Positions 37,428-48,036 of a stretch of DNA of 64,000 nt are shown one piece after another. The stretch comes from Crithidia expoeki (Eukaryota > Euglenozoa > Kinetoplastea > Trypanosomatida > Trypanosomatidae): contig OESE01000220.1 of NCBI GenBank assembly GCA_900240875.1, positions 868,001-932,000 of the forward strand. Direction: 5' to 3'. Under the pieces are notes generated by a model. It saw only the letters and a list, made by a program, of their open reading frames with translations. It was not told the DNA's origin and did not search any database. A program made the translations under genes and the position numbers. Positions within the stretch are counted from its first letter, which is position 1. Each line of letters opens with the position of its first letter.

Positions 37428-38515
37428 TACACAAACAGACCGCCTGGTGAAGACTTCATGGCAGTACGATACATGGTGAAGTCGTTCCAGTACAACAGGC
37501 TAAACAATCCGCCCCAGGAGATCCATATGGCCAATATCTTGTAGGTGGCCGGCGTGTGTTCAGCACCCTTTAGTGTGTAATGTGGATGCAGAACGACAGA
37601 GAAGACCGCCGTCGAGTCAGTAAAGTCACGCTTCCACAGCTCGAGGAGGGAAGCTAGCAGCTCTGGGCACAGTACGTTCAGCACCTCCGACCGGCTCCTG
37701 ATGAAACGCGCCGTATCCGGCCCCAAGAAACTGGACCTCGTTGGTGCGCAAATACATGATGTGCAGCCCGCGCGGCGCCAGCAAGCACGACTCATCGTTG
37801 GCCGTGGACTCGAAAAGCACCAGCATAACCCATACCTTTAGAAATCACGTCCCGTTGGTCGAAATGAAACCTATGAGAAGGTCAGAGCGCCAGCCGAGGT
37901 GCTTGGTGACCGCCACAATCGAGATATTGCAGCCTTCACCGTGCACATCGAAGAGCATTGGTGTAGCACAGGTGCTGTCGATAGGCGTCGTTACGTTCAT
38001 TTCGTCCGCAGTGGCGCACAGCCCGGTCACGACCTGAATCTCAAATATCTACTACCTGGACCACTCCACGTAAAGAGCGGCGGTGCTCGGGTATCGTCGC
38101 AACAGCTCACGCAGCTGGCCCTGCATGACGCAAGGGTAGTAGTAGACGGTGCTGGTGCCCCTCGTGGTGAAGCAGCCACCGTAGAGTGTGTGAATGGGTA
38201 AATAGGTTGTGTCTGTCGCGAGGACCTTACCGCAAACTTTCAGCATCGCCAAGAGCGTTGAAGTCACCGCTTGGGTACGGCTTTGGCACAAATTAGGTTT
38301 CCAAGGGTGCTGCTCTAGATATCGGGCTTGGCGGAAATGGCCTCCGTGAAGTTCACGCAGAGGTTTGCCAAACCGCTGTAGACGTGAAGGTTGAGGAAGC
38401 ATTGCTCCTCAACGGCATTGCGGTCGAGGCGGATCATCATCGCCTCCACGGACAGTCACCGCCTCGGCCGTTGCTGCCACTGCTGCTCAGGCTGATGAGA
38501 CATGGTTCTTGTTTT
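37428..38515 (-). pseudogene. Decayed protein-coding gene, family unknown
   Basis: The stretch has the GC content and codon texture of a gene, but its minus-strand reading is split among several frames by about five breaks. The first trace of a start lies near 38502 (MSHQPEQQW). Readable pieces include CFLNLHVYSGLANLCVNF, TLYGGCFTTRGTSTVYYYP, LHIMYLRTNEVQFLGAGYG and, at the C-terminal end, a hydrophobic TYKILAIWISWGGLFSLLYW that looks like a membrane segment followed by a short tail. Cys-rich pieces with N-glycosylation-like sites suggest an extracellular or lumenal domain anchored by a C-terminal TM. I do not recognise the family. The gene sits between the intact WW-domain gene and the SOD gene in the same orientation, so it was probably a normal member of the array before decay. 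Confidence 0.6.
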
Positions 38516-39039
38516 TGGTTTGTCTGCGGGTAGCTTTTTTTTTTTTGCTTTGTGTGTGTGTGTGTGCATGTTCTTGCTGTTGTTTAAGCAACTGCCTTGT
38601 TGAAATGCGTTCTGTTGCCCCAGCCAGCCTAATGTGGCAAGACGAGCAATCAACAGGAAGTGAAAGCGCCGTAAAAATGTAATAAGCAACTGGCGCCGTT
38701 GCACGCTGGGTGTGAAAAAGGGAATGACGAGGGTCAAAGAAAACCTAGTGTGCGCTGCACGGTGCGGTAGCTCCCCCTTGAGAGGCTTGAGCACCATATG
38801 AAGTAAAGCCTATCAAGCCAGAGAAATACAGGGAGTCTCAGACTTGCTTGTAGCAAATTCTAGTAACCCCTGCGTTTTTCAACACTATCCGACACCTCAA
38901 ATACACCTCTGAAGACCTGCAACAATGACATTAGCGTTTTTCCCCTTTTCTGTAATGATGTGTTTGCGCATGAAGACAAACTTCTGTATTTGTGCACAAG
39001 TGAGTGTAACCGAAAACGGAAAAAAAAAACGATGCCATA
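38516..39039. other. Intergenic region
   Basis: Spacer between the WW-domain gene (3' UTR) and the decayed gene. It contains an A/T run and a short TG run at 38551-38566. No gene is seen. Confidence 0.6.
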
Positions 39040-41238
39040 TCAAATGGGTGTTGTAACTAATCCGTACTTGCACGTCTGCATTTGACTGAAGTGCTTCAGC
39101 TCCTTCAGCATTGCATGTGCTTCGTCCACGGCTGGCTGCCACACTTCCATCTCGCGGCGCAGGCGCTGCGTCGATTCCCGCAGCACCTTCAGTTGACCCA
39201 GCAGAATCTTGTTTTCATGCAACTCCCGGCTCGCGACCCGCAGCAGAGAGACCTTTCGGCCCAACTCGGTACCGCGCGCCAGCAACTGCTTTCTGTGTTC
39301 GGAAGAGGCAGTCAGACAATTGGCGGCAGTAACCAAGGCAAACGTGCCGCCCTTCCCATCTCCTTCCTTTGCGAACGCACTGTCTTCTGGACTCCGGTCT
39401 TCCCTGCGTGCGACAGCGGAGAGAAAATTTTTTTCATTACTCAGTGGATTATCGTCATCGTCAGTTGAAGTTGCCAGTAGTTGATTCAGTCGCTGTTTTA
39501 GACGCTGCACATCGGTGTAAGATCGGTTGAGAAGGCGCTGCCTCTCTTCTAACTGCTGTTGCTGTGAAGCTACACGCTGGCGCTGCTCGTACAGTCGATG
39601 CTGCGCCTCTCGCAGTGCTGCCTCTTCCGACGGCAAAAGAACGTCCTCCAGTTCTCGCCTCTCTCTCTTCAGCCGCTCCTCCTCGTCCTGTACCTCCTGA
39701 CACCGACCTGTCACAAAGGCAAGGCATTCCTCTAGCGTAGATAAGAGAAAGGTGGCGTTGTGGTGCTGGGCCTGCAGTTCAGACAAGCGCTGACGCAATC
39801 CCTCCAGCTCCTCTCGTTTCGCCATCTGCTGATTCGCCGCCAGCGTCGCCGCTGTCTCCAGCGCGCGCTGCGCTTCTAACAAGCGGTCGTGGTCCTCCAT
39901 GATGCTCTGCGCTTCAACTTTGACTGGCCCTCGCAGAACCGCCAACTCGCTCTCAAGCCGCGCCCGCTCACCTTCGAGCTCCCAGGTGCGCTGGGTAAGA
40001 CGCCATTCTTCAGCTGCTGTCTCCTCCTGAACGAAGGTGCCATCGAGAAGCTTTGGTGATTGACTCTGCTTCTGCTGTTGCTGGTGCGAAGACGCCAGTA
40101 GAGCTGGAGATGCAGAGGACGACGGAGCAACCGTAACACTTGATGCAGTTGCTGTTGTTATAGTGCTTTGCGTCTGAGGCCCGTCTCTGCCATCCTTCTC
40201 GTTGACGCGTGCGCCAGTTGCAATAAGGGTACTCACAAGAGAAGGTAATGGCAGCGGTGACTGTTGATTGCCGCTCTCCCTGATCGGAGAGGACAAGCGG
40301 TGGCTGGGTCGCGACGTTTGATTAGAGGACAAAGACGCAGAAGACTCGGTCTTCGTCGTCGTACGTCGTTGCATTGGTGAGGAGGACAGCTCTGACGGAG
40401 AAGAATTCGAGTGGGAGATGATTGAGACGGTCAGCTCCACTGGTGACCGCACGATTGTGTTCGTTGCAGGAAACAAAGCGACGGAGGCGGCAGACGTAGT
40501 CAACAAATCAGCGCCGCCCGGCACGCCGTTCCTCGAGCTCAGGCCATACTGCACAGGCGACTTGCGGAGCGGGGAGGCGTTCTTCATGTCCACCACGTCC
40601 GATGGGGAAGCGGAGGGAGAAAGTGGCACTTTGAGGGACAGCGGGGAGGAGGCTGTGGTGATGGCAGCAGGAGAAAATACGAATTTCAATGACTCCTGCT
40701 CAGAGGGCAACATTGGCTGCGGCTGGGTGCATTGATGCCGCTCTACTCCTGTAGAGGTGCTGCCGCATGTCTTGCTGCAGTTGCCGCCAGTGAACGAGTG
40801 GGCTTCGTAGCTCTCTTGCCTGCAGTTGTTGATGGCAAGTGTAGCCTTGACGTTTCCGTCATTCTCCCGCTCCAGTGCTGCTCCCGATACAGCTGTCAAC
40901 GCATCCTTCGCGTTGCTGCTGCCCGATCTTGAGATTTTTTCCGCTGCGCTTTTCATGTTGCTCCTCGCCAGCAAATCACTCGAGGACACCGTGACAAGTT
41001 GTGGTGGTGCCGGTGCACTCTCTGCAACGATTGGCGAGGTGGCCGTCACAGAAGCACTCGTTAAGCCGACAGCCGGGATGACAGCCTTGTACAGTGCGGC
41101 TGCCGGCATTGTATCCTCGACGGTGTGGAGTGCCGGCTGCCAGGTGGATCGCCCGGTACATCGGTTGACATAATAGGTGCGCTGCGTGCGAGGATCGGTG
41201 CGGCAGATCCACTGGCTTGGGCTGAACGACGCAGACAT
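39040..41238 (-). CDS. WW-domain coiled-coil protein
   Basis: 732 residues. An N-terminal WW domain (about residues 8-37) shows W9, the YY pair in RTYYVNRCTG and the closing STWQP; WW domains bind proline-rich ligands. Residues 40-400 are Ser/Thr-rich and disordered with many SP sites. Residues about 405-640 form a long coiled coil, for example EEWRLTQRTWELEGERARLE and following heptads. A second coiled coil lies at about 665-720. No TM or catalytic motif is seen. The combination of an N-terminal WW with a long coiled coil occurs in centrosomal or ciliary proteins such as CEP164, so a basal-body or flagellar role is a reasonable guess but unproven. A strong acceptor lies about 130 nt upstream. 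Confidence 0.8.
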   Translation of the reverse strand: MSASFSPSQWICRTDPRTQRTYYVNRCTGRSTWQPALHTVEDTMPAAALYKAVIPAVGLTSASVTATSPIVAESAPAPPQLVTVSSSDLLARSNMKSAAEKISRSGSSNAKDALTAVSGAALERENDGNVKATLAINNCRQESYEAHSFTGGNCSKTCGSTSTGVERHQCTQPQPMLPSEQESLKFVFSPAAITTASSPLSLKVPLSPSASPSDVVDMKNASPLRKSPVQYGLSSRNGVPGGADLLTTSAASVALFPATNTIVRSPVELTVSIISHSNSSPSELSSSPMQRRTTTKTESSASLSSNQTSRPSHRLSSPIRESGNQQSPLPLPSLVSTLIATGARVNEKDGRDGPQTQSTITTATASSVTVAPSSSASPALLASSHQQQQKQSQSPKLLDGTFVQEETAAEEWRLTQRTWELEGERARLESELAVLRGPVKVEAQSIMEDHDRLLEAQRALETAATLAANQQMAKREELEGLRQRLSELQAQHHNATFLLSTLEECLAFVTGRCQEVQDEEERLKRERRELEDVLLPSEEAALREAQHRLYEQRQRVASQQQQLEERQRLLNRSYTDVQRLKQRLNQLLATSTDDDDNPLSNEKNFLSAVARREDRSPEDSAFAKEGDGKGGTFALVTAANCLTASSEHRKQLLARGTELGRKVSLLRVASRELHENKILLGQLKVLRESTQRLRREMEVWQPAVDEAHAMLKELKHFSQMQTCKYGLVTTPI

Positions 41239-41910
41239 GGTCGCTGCGTAATTAAGTTTACTGTTTTTACTGGATGTAGTAACGCAGGCTTAGCTCGTGC
41301 GGAAATGTCGTGAATACACCCGTATGTGCCTCTCACAGGACCACGTTCACAATGTCTTGTCCCGCCTGCGAGCCAAGAGAGGAAAAGAAAAAATGGAGAA
41401 AAGTGTTAGCAAAAGAAAGAGGTCGGCAGTGCGGTTTATCTAGAGAACAATAAGTCGTTTGTTTAGGTGTGGATGAGCGCTGCTTCAATCTTCAGGAGCA
41501 GAGATCCAAATGCAACACGCACGTAAAGCTGCGAAGCAGTGCTACCACCTACGCCCCTTTACACAAAAGCTTTTTTTTTTATAATTATTCCCCATTAGTA
41601 AATGGCAATTCACGCATTCCCGAAAAAACTCCTTAATGTAGTTTCTAGTACCTGCACAAAGCGGACACCTTTCATGGCCAATAATACTTCTTCACACTTG
41701 CGCTCATGGTGAAATTAACTCCTTAGTAGTTTAAAAACCGCATTTTTTCCTGTTATTCAGGCGTACCCTTCATTGATGCGCAGGTCTCGTGCACTTTAAT
41801 ATGAAGTAGCTCCACTGTTTTATTTGAGTGAACTGATGCGGCAACGGCATCTTTCGTAAAATGCTCTCCACCGTTCGCATAAGTACCATGGCAAACACCG
41901 TCCATTCAAA
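41239..41910. other. Intergenic region
   Basis: Leader of the WW-domain gene and 3' UTR of the methyltransferase gene. No gene is seen. Confidence 0.65.
41366..41405 (-). promoter_or_regulatory. Spliced-leader acceptor of the WW-domain gene
   Basis: Minus-strand CTTTTCTCCATTTTTTCTTT continues to TCCTCTCTTGGCTCGCAG, with AG at 41367-41366, about 129 nt before the ATG at 41238. Inferred. Confidence 0.65.
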
Positions 41911-44900
41911 TTACTGTTGTTTACTCATGAGGTGTTGGCGTGTGTACTCGTACATCGCAATGGCGCCCGTAACGTGCACGTTCAAAGAGCGAATAAGTCC
42001 ATACTGCGGAATTTCAACACAGACGTCCAGCAGTGGGATCAGCGGCGCCGGCACGCCCTGTCCCTCCGCCCCAAGCACCACCGCACAGCGCTCCGGAAAT
42101 GAAAAGGTCTCTATCGAGACGCTGTTCGCCGTCTGTTCAATCCCCACAACCGTGTACCCGCGGCGCCGCAAACTCTCCAGGTATCCCGGCAGGTCTTTCG
42201 GCATAACCTCCTCCCATGGAATCCACAGCTCCGCACTTCGCGCGGCCGCCACAAAGTGTGGGTGCTCGAACACCTTCTTCTCCGGCACCACTATCGACTC
42301 GACCGCAAAGATCTCACCGCAGCGGCAGAGGCCCGCAATGTTAACGGGGTTCTCCAACAGCGAGCCGACGACGATGACGGGCTGTTTCCGCGTCCGCAAC
42401 GCCCGCGGGTGTAGTTCGTTGTACACTTCGCCCGTCCACCACGACGACACTTTTTTCTGCACGTTGGCGGTGGCTGCATTGATCGTCTCGCCTGCCGCCT
42501 CGGCCGACCCCACACCAGCGCCAGCCTCCAGCATCGGGTAGCGCGTCAGCAGCTCCGTCGCCTCCTGAGTGTAATCCACGTAGTAGTCGCACGGCGTGTC
42601 CGTGTGCGGGATCAGCGCAAAGTCTTTAAAGACGGCCACCAAGTCCCGCACACGGAGGGCAGCGCACCAATCGTGCACACGCAGCAGCTCCATCGGGTAC
42701 ATAACACCAATCATGCAGCACACCTCCGTCTCAATGAAGCGAATCCGCTCAAAGACGGCCGCCGGCAGCACCTCTGCCAGCACTGTGTTCGCCTCTTTGC
42801 GCTGCACGCAGAAGAGGTTGCGTGGGCTGCTGGCCTCGTCCGTGTCGAAGAAGAGCATGTGCTCATGCTTCTCGCGGAATTTGATGTGCTCTGGAGCGTT
42901 CAGGACGTAGTCGTAGATGGCCGTGACGGCACGAGAGAGCGGCCGGTTGTGCGCGATGCGGCGCTGACAGATGTTGACGAGGCCGATATGGCTGATGATG
43001 CGTAACAGGTGCTGGTTCGATGTGCACTGCTGCAGAATGCGCGGGAACAAACTGTCAAAGGTGCCGTCTCCTTCACCAACAACAGTAGGAACAGCAGCAA
43101 CTTCACCAGCAATCGTGTGTCGATCCTCTTGCCGTAGTAAGGCATGGCAGGCTATCAAAATGTAGCTGCCGCACACCTGCGGACGCAGGCTATAGTTCCC
43201 TAGCACCTCGCTCACCACCGTGTACAGGCCTGGGTGCTGCTCCACCAGCCGAATCGCGTACAGCTCCATCAGCCGCCGCACGCTGCCCATATTGTTGACT
43301 GTCATACAATGGAAGACAAGCAGACGGAACACCTCCTCAATCTGCGAAAGCGGCACCGGCTGTTCTGGCTGCGCCAGACACGGCAACAACGCGCACAGCA
43401 GTTGCCAGAGGCGAATGCGGGTGCGGTGCGTGCGGGAATTCGGCATGCACGGCTCGTGCGTCACAACAGGGTGACAGGCATTCATACGCAGCAACTCCAG
43501 CGTGAGTGGCACGGCGCGGCCGACGACGTCGGCTTGGCAGATCCACAGTAACGTCGCCACTGCAATGGCGCGGCCGACGGCGGACATGCGGGTCGTAGGT
43601 GGGTAGTAGGTGCGTACCGCGTCCGGCCAGCTCCACAGCAGCGGCTCTGTCACCGCCACCGTGGACTCATTCTCCTCCTCGTCGCGGTTTGTGTTGAACA
43701 GCACCGCCGCATAGAGGAGCACCTCCCGCAGCACCGGCCAATTATGTGTCGGGTCGTGGAGCACCTGCAACGAGGCGGTCATGGCTGCGAAATACACGTC
43801 ACGGTCGGCGGTCTGTGCCTCCTTGCCCTCGCCCTCTAGCACGCGCAGCAGCAGGTCCCGCACGTAGGTTGGGTAGTGCGGCATGACGAAGTGCAGGACG
43901 GTGAAAGCTAGGGCGGCGAGGCGAGTGAACTGCCGCGCACCGACCTCCTTCATGTGGTCCCACATGCCGTCCACAATGGCGAGGTAATTCACCACGTGCG
44001 GAGACAAGTTGGTAGAGGCCACCCAGACAAGCAAATCGTAGACGCTGGCGAGGTTCATCGTCCAGCACTCCTCCAGCTGCTCCAGTGCGAAGTCCTGCAC
44101 AGACGCCACAGTTTGCTCATAGCCCGCCTGCGACGTCATAAACTGCGATTCAACGCAAGAGATTCCCGGTCTATTTTCTTGTGATGCAGGGCAGAGACAC
44201 AAAGCGAGGACATAGAGAATGTTGCATCGGTAGCGGCCGTGCTGGCCAAGGAGAGTCGACCACGGCATGTCAGACAAAACACTCGGCACCGACCCAGTAG
44301 GCACGCGGTAAGCGGGGGAAGACATGAGCTCGTGCAGGTAGGATTGCACCGCCTGGGGAGGCAGCGTGAGACCAAGCGGGCAACGCATTGATGCCGCACT
44401 GGAGAAAGACTCGCGGTACGTTGGCAGCGGAGAAGGATGAAGGCCAGAAGCAGTGTTGTCGTGCTCCCTGCTGACGTCTGTGAAATTCTGCTTCACCGCG
44501 AGGAAACCACACAGCTCACTTTGCAGGAGACGGTACGCGTTGCGGGTAAGAACCAGCGCTGCTGACACACGCACCTCATTCGCATCCCCGCCGTTGCTGC
44601 GCTTACTCGCAGAAGTGAGCGTCTGGTACGTTTTCGCTGTTTCCCTCACAAGAAACATGAGCTGGCGAATGTGCTCGACGGCACCGAGGGCCTCACCTGC
44701 GGCAGTGTTTGCAAAAGCTACGTTTGCTGCCTCTGCTTGGTGATTCGCCTCAGAAGCACCTCCATTGACATTACCACCACACCAGCTACTACAGGCGACG
44801 GCGTTGACAGAGGCGATAGCGGCTGCAAGGATATCAAAGTGTGTGGTGTTCATCAGCGTCCAAACAGCATCATCCTCGAAGAGAGACACGTCATCCACAA

Positions 44901-47900
44901 CATTGTTACTGTTACTCATATCGCTTGAAGACTCACTATATATCGCTTCCAGTGCGGCGGTCAGACTTGTCACGGCGTGGGTGTGCAGCGCTGCAGACAT
45001 GGACTGCAACGTGGTGCGCAGCGGCCACAGCTGCGCGCACGCTTCGTCGCCCACAGTGTGGTAAAACTCCACTAGACATGCGGCGCTAGTGAGGAGGTGC
45101 GCCGGGGCGCAGTAGGCGCGCGTCTCCAGGGAAGCCACTGTAGAGGCGATCGTATGACCCAATTGTTTCAGCAGTAGGGCATTGCGTGCAGAGCCAGTAC
45201 GGGCAAGTGTGCCAACCAAGAAGAATGTTTCTTTGATCTCCGCCACATTCATGACAAAAGTCGATGATATAGATGCAGATGCTTGCAACAGCCGTCCCAC
45301 GCGGCCCTCCAGCCCGGCCACATCCAGCAGCTCCTCAACAAATGACAGCGCGGCAGAAGTACTATCTGAATTCGCTTCCTTCTTTTTCTTCTGCATCTGC
45401 GCGCTCAGATTGGCCAACCACTGCTGCAGAAAGCGCTCATCCACAGCGGCGCCGACGAGGCCGTACTGCCCGCACGCGTCCATCCCGGTGACGCTGTGGC
45501 CGCCCGACTCACCTAATGGGCCGCACATACAGTAAAGTCGCCAGAAGGACAGGTGTCCGCGGCAGCGCCGGGGCGACGGCGTGGCGGCGGCAAAGGTGGT
45601 GAGTGAAGCGAAGAGAATAGCGGTGACCCGCACATCCAGCCAGAACGGGATGTTTTCCTGGACCGAGTCGCGCATGAAGCGGTGCAGGCGCTGCAAGACG
45701 CCCTCGTCGAAGAGGATCGGCTCCGCGTTGATGTGGTGGTCGAGGAGGACTTGGCCGATGGCAAAGAGGGTCCGCGCCAACACGCAGACGGTGAAGCGCG
45801 GAGGCTTATTAAGAGCGGTGTCGAGAAGACGGCACAATGCATCGATGCGGCCACGGGTGCTATCGGCAGTAACAGCAGCAGCTGTCATCGAGTTGTCCGA
45901 CCAGCGAGAAAGAAAAAGGGAGCTGTAGAAGCGCTCCACCTCCTGTGCCAGTGGTTCCACATCCGGCACTGACTTCATCTCCGTTCCCTCAAACGCCTTA
46001 GTGTCGAGAAACGAGGCCGTGATGGGGATGCGATCGAGATCAGCGCAGAGACGTGGGTCCGAAGCACTCTGGAAAGTGTACTGGAAGAGGAAAGTAGCGG
46101 AGAGCGCCTGCAGTACGCCGGTTGGCAGTGCCCACACGCGGCGCAACCCGACCTTGCGCACGCCAACGTTCGGATGCAGGATCAGCTTCAGCAGCAGCAT
46201 CTCAATCCAATGTGTGTGCAGCGCACCCTGAGTGGACAGCTTTTCTCCGGATGTCATTGCTGCTTTTGTTACGCGCATATGTCCTTCAAGGTAGGTGTTC
46301 AGGTCCGCGATAAGCGTGTCAAGGCGAGCCATTACTGGCTCGATGATGTGCCATCCGTACTCGTTCAACGACTCCAGTACGAGGAAGAAATTATCCCACG
46401 CCATTGCACTGAGCGCCTCCCCGGTGCTCTCAGAGAGGGTAGTGCACCAGCAAAAGAAGGGGTGGAACTCAATGACCGGCGGCAGCGGCGTTGCTGTTAT
46501 TGCTGTCTGCTGATACTGCTCCTCCTTCGTCAAATAGACGATGCGCTTCAGCAAGTACTCCACGCGCAGCTGCATGTTGGCGCGGTGGCCGGTGTCCACC
46601 TCTGTTGCGGTGATGCTGCGGTGCATCGCACCACCCAAGATACCCCACAGAAAAGGCGAGAAGCGGAAATCCTTGGCGGAGTAGAGGGAGGGCTGACGAA
46701 ATAAAAAGTCGAAGAGGGCTGCGATGAGCAACACAACATCGTCGCAGTTACTGTTGTCGTTGAGAAAATCGCTGTGGTACTGTGCAACAGCTCCCATGCT
46801 AGTGGTGTTGGTGGGTTTAGACGTGAAGTTTACTATCGTAGTCGACGGTATGGCAGCACCATTGCGTCTGGCTAAGGTGTGCAGCAGATTGTGAATCAGC
46901 TCCTCGTACCGCTGCAGGCCCTCGCTGCCGTCCAACAACAGCAAAGGAATGAGCACGCGCTGACAGATGAGGGCTGTTGGTACTGTGCGGCCTTGCTGCG
47001 CATTCGCTGTTACCGTCGACGTCGCGGTGGTGGTGATGGACGAGGCGCCTAGCGTAGCGAGGCAGCACTCAATCAGCTCCGCTTTCAGCTGGGCAAGGCG
47101 CTCTGTGGAGGGAAATGGGTAGCAAGACGGGATTTCTGTACAAGTGTCCTTCTCTGTTGCTGCGGTTTCTGCACCGGCTAAACTTTCATTTGCAACCTCG
47201 ACGCCTCCTCTGCCCTTGCTCGCTCCGGGTGTTCCTCCTACCGCCACAACCGGTCGCCAGGTAGAGAGGCATGTGAACTTGCCTGTCTGGGCGCTCGGTG
47301 CAACTGCCTTGCCCTTTTTCGGCTTGTCGCTGCTTTCCGGCGTGCGCTTGCGCTGCAATGCCGGATCTTCAAGTGCTATGCCCCGTAGCTGAAAAGGTCG
47401 GCACACCACCATCAAGGATGTGCACTGCCCCAGCAATTCTGTTGCCAAGATAGCCGTGAGTCCGTCCTCGCGGCCGGCACGAAGTGCCTCGCAGGCGCTA
47501 TGCAGCACACGTTCACAGCAACCACCCGGTAGGAGGCTCAGTTGGCCGACAGTGTAGCAGGCCGTGGAACAGGCCTCTGCAGAGAAAGGTGGATGCGCAG
47601 TCAGCAGCTGCAGCACATAAGACTGCCACCTTTCGTGCACGTCGTCGACCCATGCGCTACGAGAAAATTCTGTACTGACAGCGTTGCTATCACTTGTTAC
47701 ATCTGTCTTCTGCGACCACAGAAAGCCGACAAGGGCACCAGACGCTGCAATGAGCGTAGCAATTGATGCTGTAGGAAGTACTGCTGAGGACGGAGGTGAA
47801 GTCGCCTGTTTGTCCCGGATGCTCGGCTCTGAACGCAGGACGTCCGGCCACGTCCGCGACATCATCTGCTCCAGATAGTCGCAGAGGTTTTGGGATTGAA

Positions 47901-48036
47901 ACCCGCTGATCAGATCGCAGGATATCAGAAACAAGCGCGAGGCTTGCTCCTCTGCGTCGAGTGAGGCGTTGTGACGTCGTCCAATGGCGTGTCGCGCCGC
48001 GAGCTGGTCGACAAGGGAGAGGTAGAAACACGACAT
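41911..48036 (-). CDS. TRM3: TARBP1/Trm3-type tRNA 2'-O-ribose methyltransferase
   Basis: 2041 residues. The last 160 residues (about 1884-2041) are a SPOUT/SpoU methyltransferase domain with the three family motifs: ENPVNIAGLCRCGEIF (motif 1, with N and R), AVVLGAEGQGVP (motif 2) and IPQYGLIRSLNVHVTGAIAM (motif 3), which together form the knotted AdoMet site. A very long helical region before it is the hallmark of Trm3 in yeast and TARBP1 in animals, which make Gm18 in the D-loop of certain tRNAs. Other SpoU proteins are far shorter, so length supports this choice. The N-terminal 1850 residues read as HEAT/ARM-like helices with several Ser/Thr or Gly-rich inserts. Action in cytoplasm or nucleus is assumed from orthologues. 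The active site looks intact. Its 3' end is close to the next gene, with a spacer of 670 bp. Confidence 0.88.
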   Translation of the reverse strand: MSCFYLSLVDQLAARHAIGRRHNASLDAEEQASRLFLISCDLISGFQSQNLCDYLEQMMSRTWPDVLRSEPSIRDKQATSPPSSAVLPTASIATLIAASGALVGFLWSQKTDVTSDSNAVSTEFSRSAWVDDVHERWQSYVLQLLTAHPPFSAEACSTACYTVGQLSLLPGGCCERVLHSACEALRAGREDGLTAILATELLGQCTSLMVVCRPFQLRGIALEDPALQRKRTPESSDKPKKGKAVAPSAQTGKFTCLSTWRPVVAVGGTPGASKGRGGVEVANESLAGAETAATEKDTCTEIPSCYPFPSTERLAQLKAELIECCLATLGASSITTTATSTVTANAQQGRTVPTALICQRVLIPLLLLDGSEGLQRYEELIHNLLHTLARRNGAAIPSTTIVNFTSKPTNTTSMGAVAQYHSDFLNDNSNCDDVVLLIAALFDFLFRQPSLYSAKDFRFSPFLWGILGGAMHRSITATEVDTGHRANMQLRVEYLLKRIVYLTKEEQYQQTAITATPLPPVIEFHPFFCWCTTLSESTGEALSAMAWDNFFLVLESLNEYGWHIIEPVMARLDTLIADLNTYLEGHMRVTKAAMTSGEKLSTQGALHTHWIEMLLLKLILHPNVGVRKVGLRRVWALPTGVLQALSATFLFQYTFQSASDPRLCADLDRIPITASFLDTKAFEGTEMKSVPDVEPLAQEVERFYSSLFLSRWSDNSMTAAAVTADSTRGRIDALCRLLDTALNKPPRFTVCVLARTLFAIGQVLLDHHINAEPILFDEGVLQRLHRFMRDSVQENIPFWLDVRVTAILFASLTTFAAATPSPRRCRGHLSFWRLYCMCGPLGESGGHSVTGMDACGQYGLVGAAVDERFLQQWLANLSAQMQKKKKEANSDSTSAALSFVEELLDVAGLEGRVGRLLQASASISSTFVMNVAEIKETFFLVGTLARTGSARNALLLKQLGHTIASTVASLETRAYCAPAHLLTSAACLVEFYHTVGDEACAQLWPLRTTLQSMSAALHTHAVTSLTAALEAIYSESSSDMSNSNNVVDDVSLFEDDAVWTLMNTTHFDILAAAIASVNAVACSSWCGGNVNGGASEANHQAEAANVAFANTAAGEALGAVEHIRQLMFLVRETAKTYQTLTSASKRSNGGDANEVRVSAALVLTRNAYRLLQSELCGFLAVKQNFTDVSREHDNTASGLHPSPLPTYRESFSSAASMRCPLGLTLPPQAVQSYLHELMSSPAYRVPTGSVPSVLSDMPWSTLLGQHGRYRCNILYVLALCLCPASQENRPGISCVESQFMTSQAGYEQTVASVQDFALEQLEECWTMNLASVYDLLVWVASTNLSPHVVNYLAIVDGMWDHMKEVGARQFTRLAALAFTVLHFVMPHYPTYVRDLLLRVLEGEGKEAQTADRDVYFAAMTASLQVLHDPTHNWPVLREVLLYAAVLFNTNRDEEENESTVAVTEPLLWSWPDAVRTYYPPTTRMSAVGRAIAVATLLWICQADVVGRAVPLTLELLRMNACHPVVTHEPCMPNSRTHRTRIRLWQLLCALLPCLAQPEQPVPLSQIEEVFRLLVFHCMTVNNMGSVRRLMELYAIRLVEQHPGLYTVVSEVLGNYSLRPQVCGSYILIACHALLRQEDRHTIAGEVAAVPTVVGEGDGTFDSLFPRILQQCTSNQHLLRIISHIGLVNICQRRIAHNRPLSRAVTAIYDYVLNAPEHIKFREKHEHMLFFDTDEASSPRNLFCVQRKEANTVLAEVLPAAVFERIRFIETEVCCMIGVMYPMELLRVHDWCAALRVRDLVAVFKDFALIPHTDTPCDYYVDYTQEATELLTRYPMLEAGAGVGSAEAAGETINAATANVQKKVSSWWTGEVYNELHPRALRTRKQPVIVVGSLLENPVNIAGLCRCGEIFAVESIVVPEKKVFEHPHFVAAARSAELWIPWEEVMPKDLPGYLESLRRRGYTVVGIEQTANSVSIETFSFPERCAVVLGAEGQGVPAPLIPLLDVCVEIPQYGLIRSLNVHVTGAIAMYEYTRQHLMSKQQ

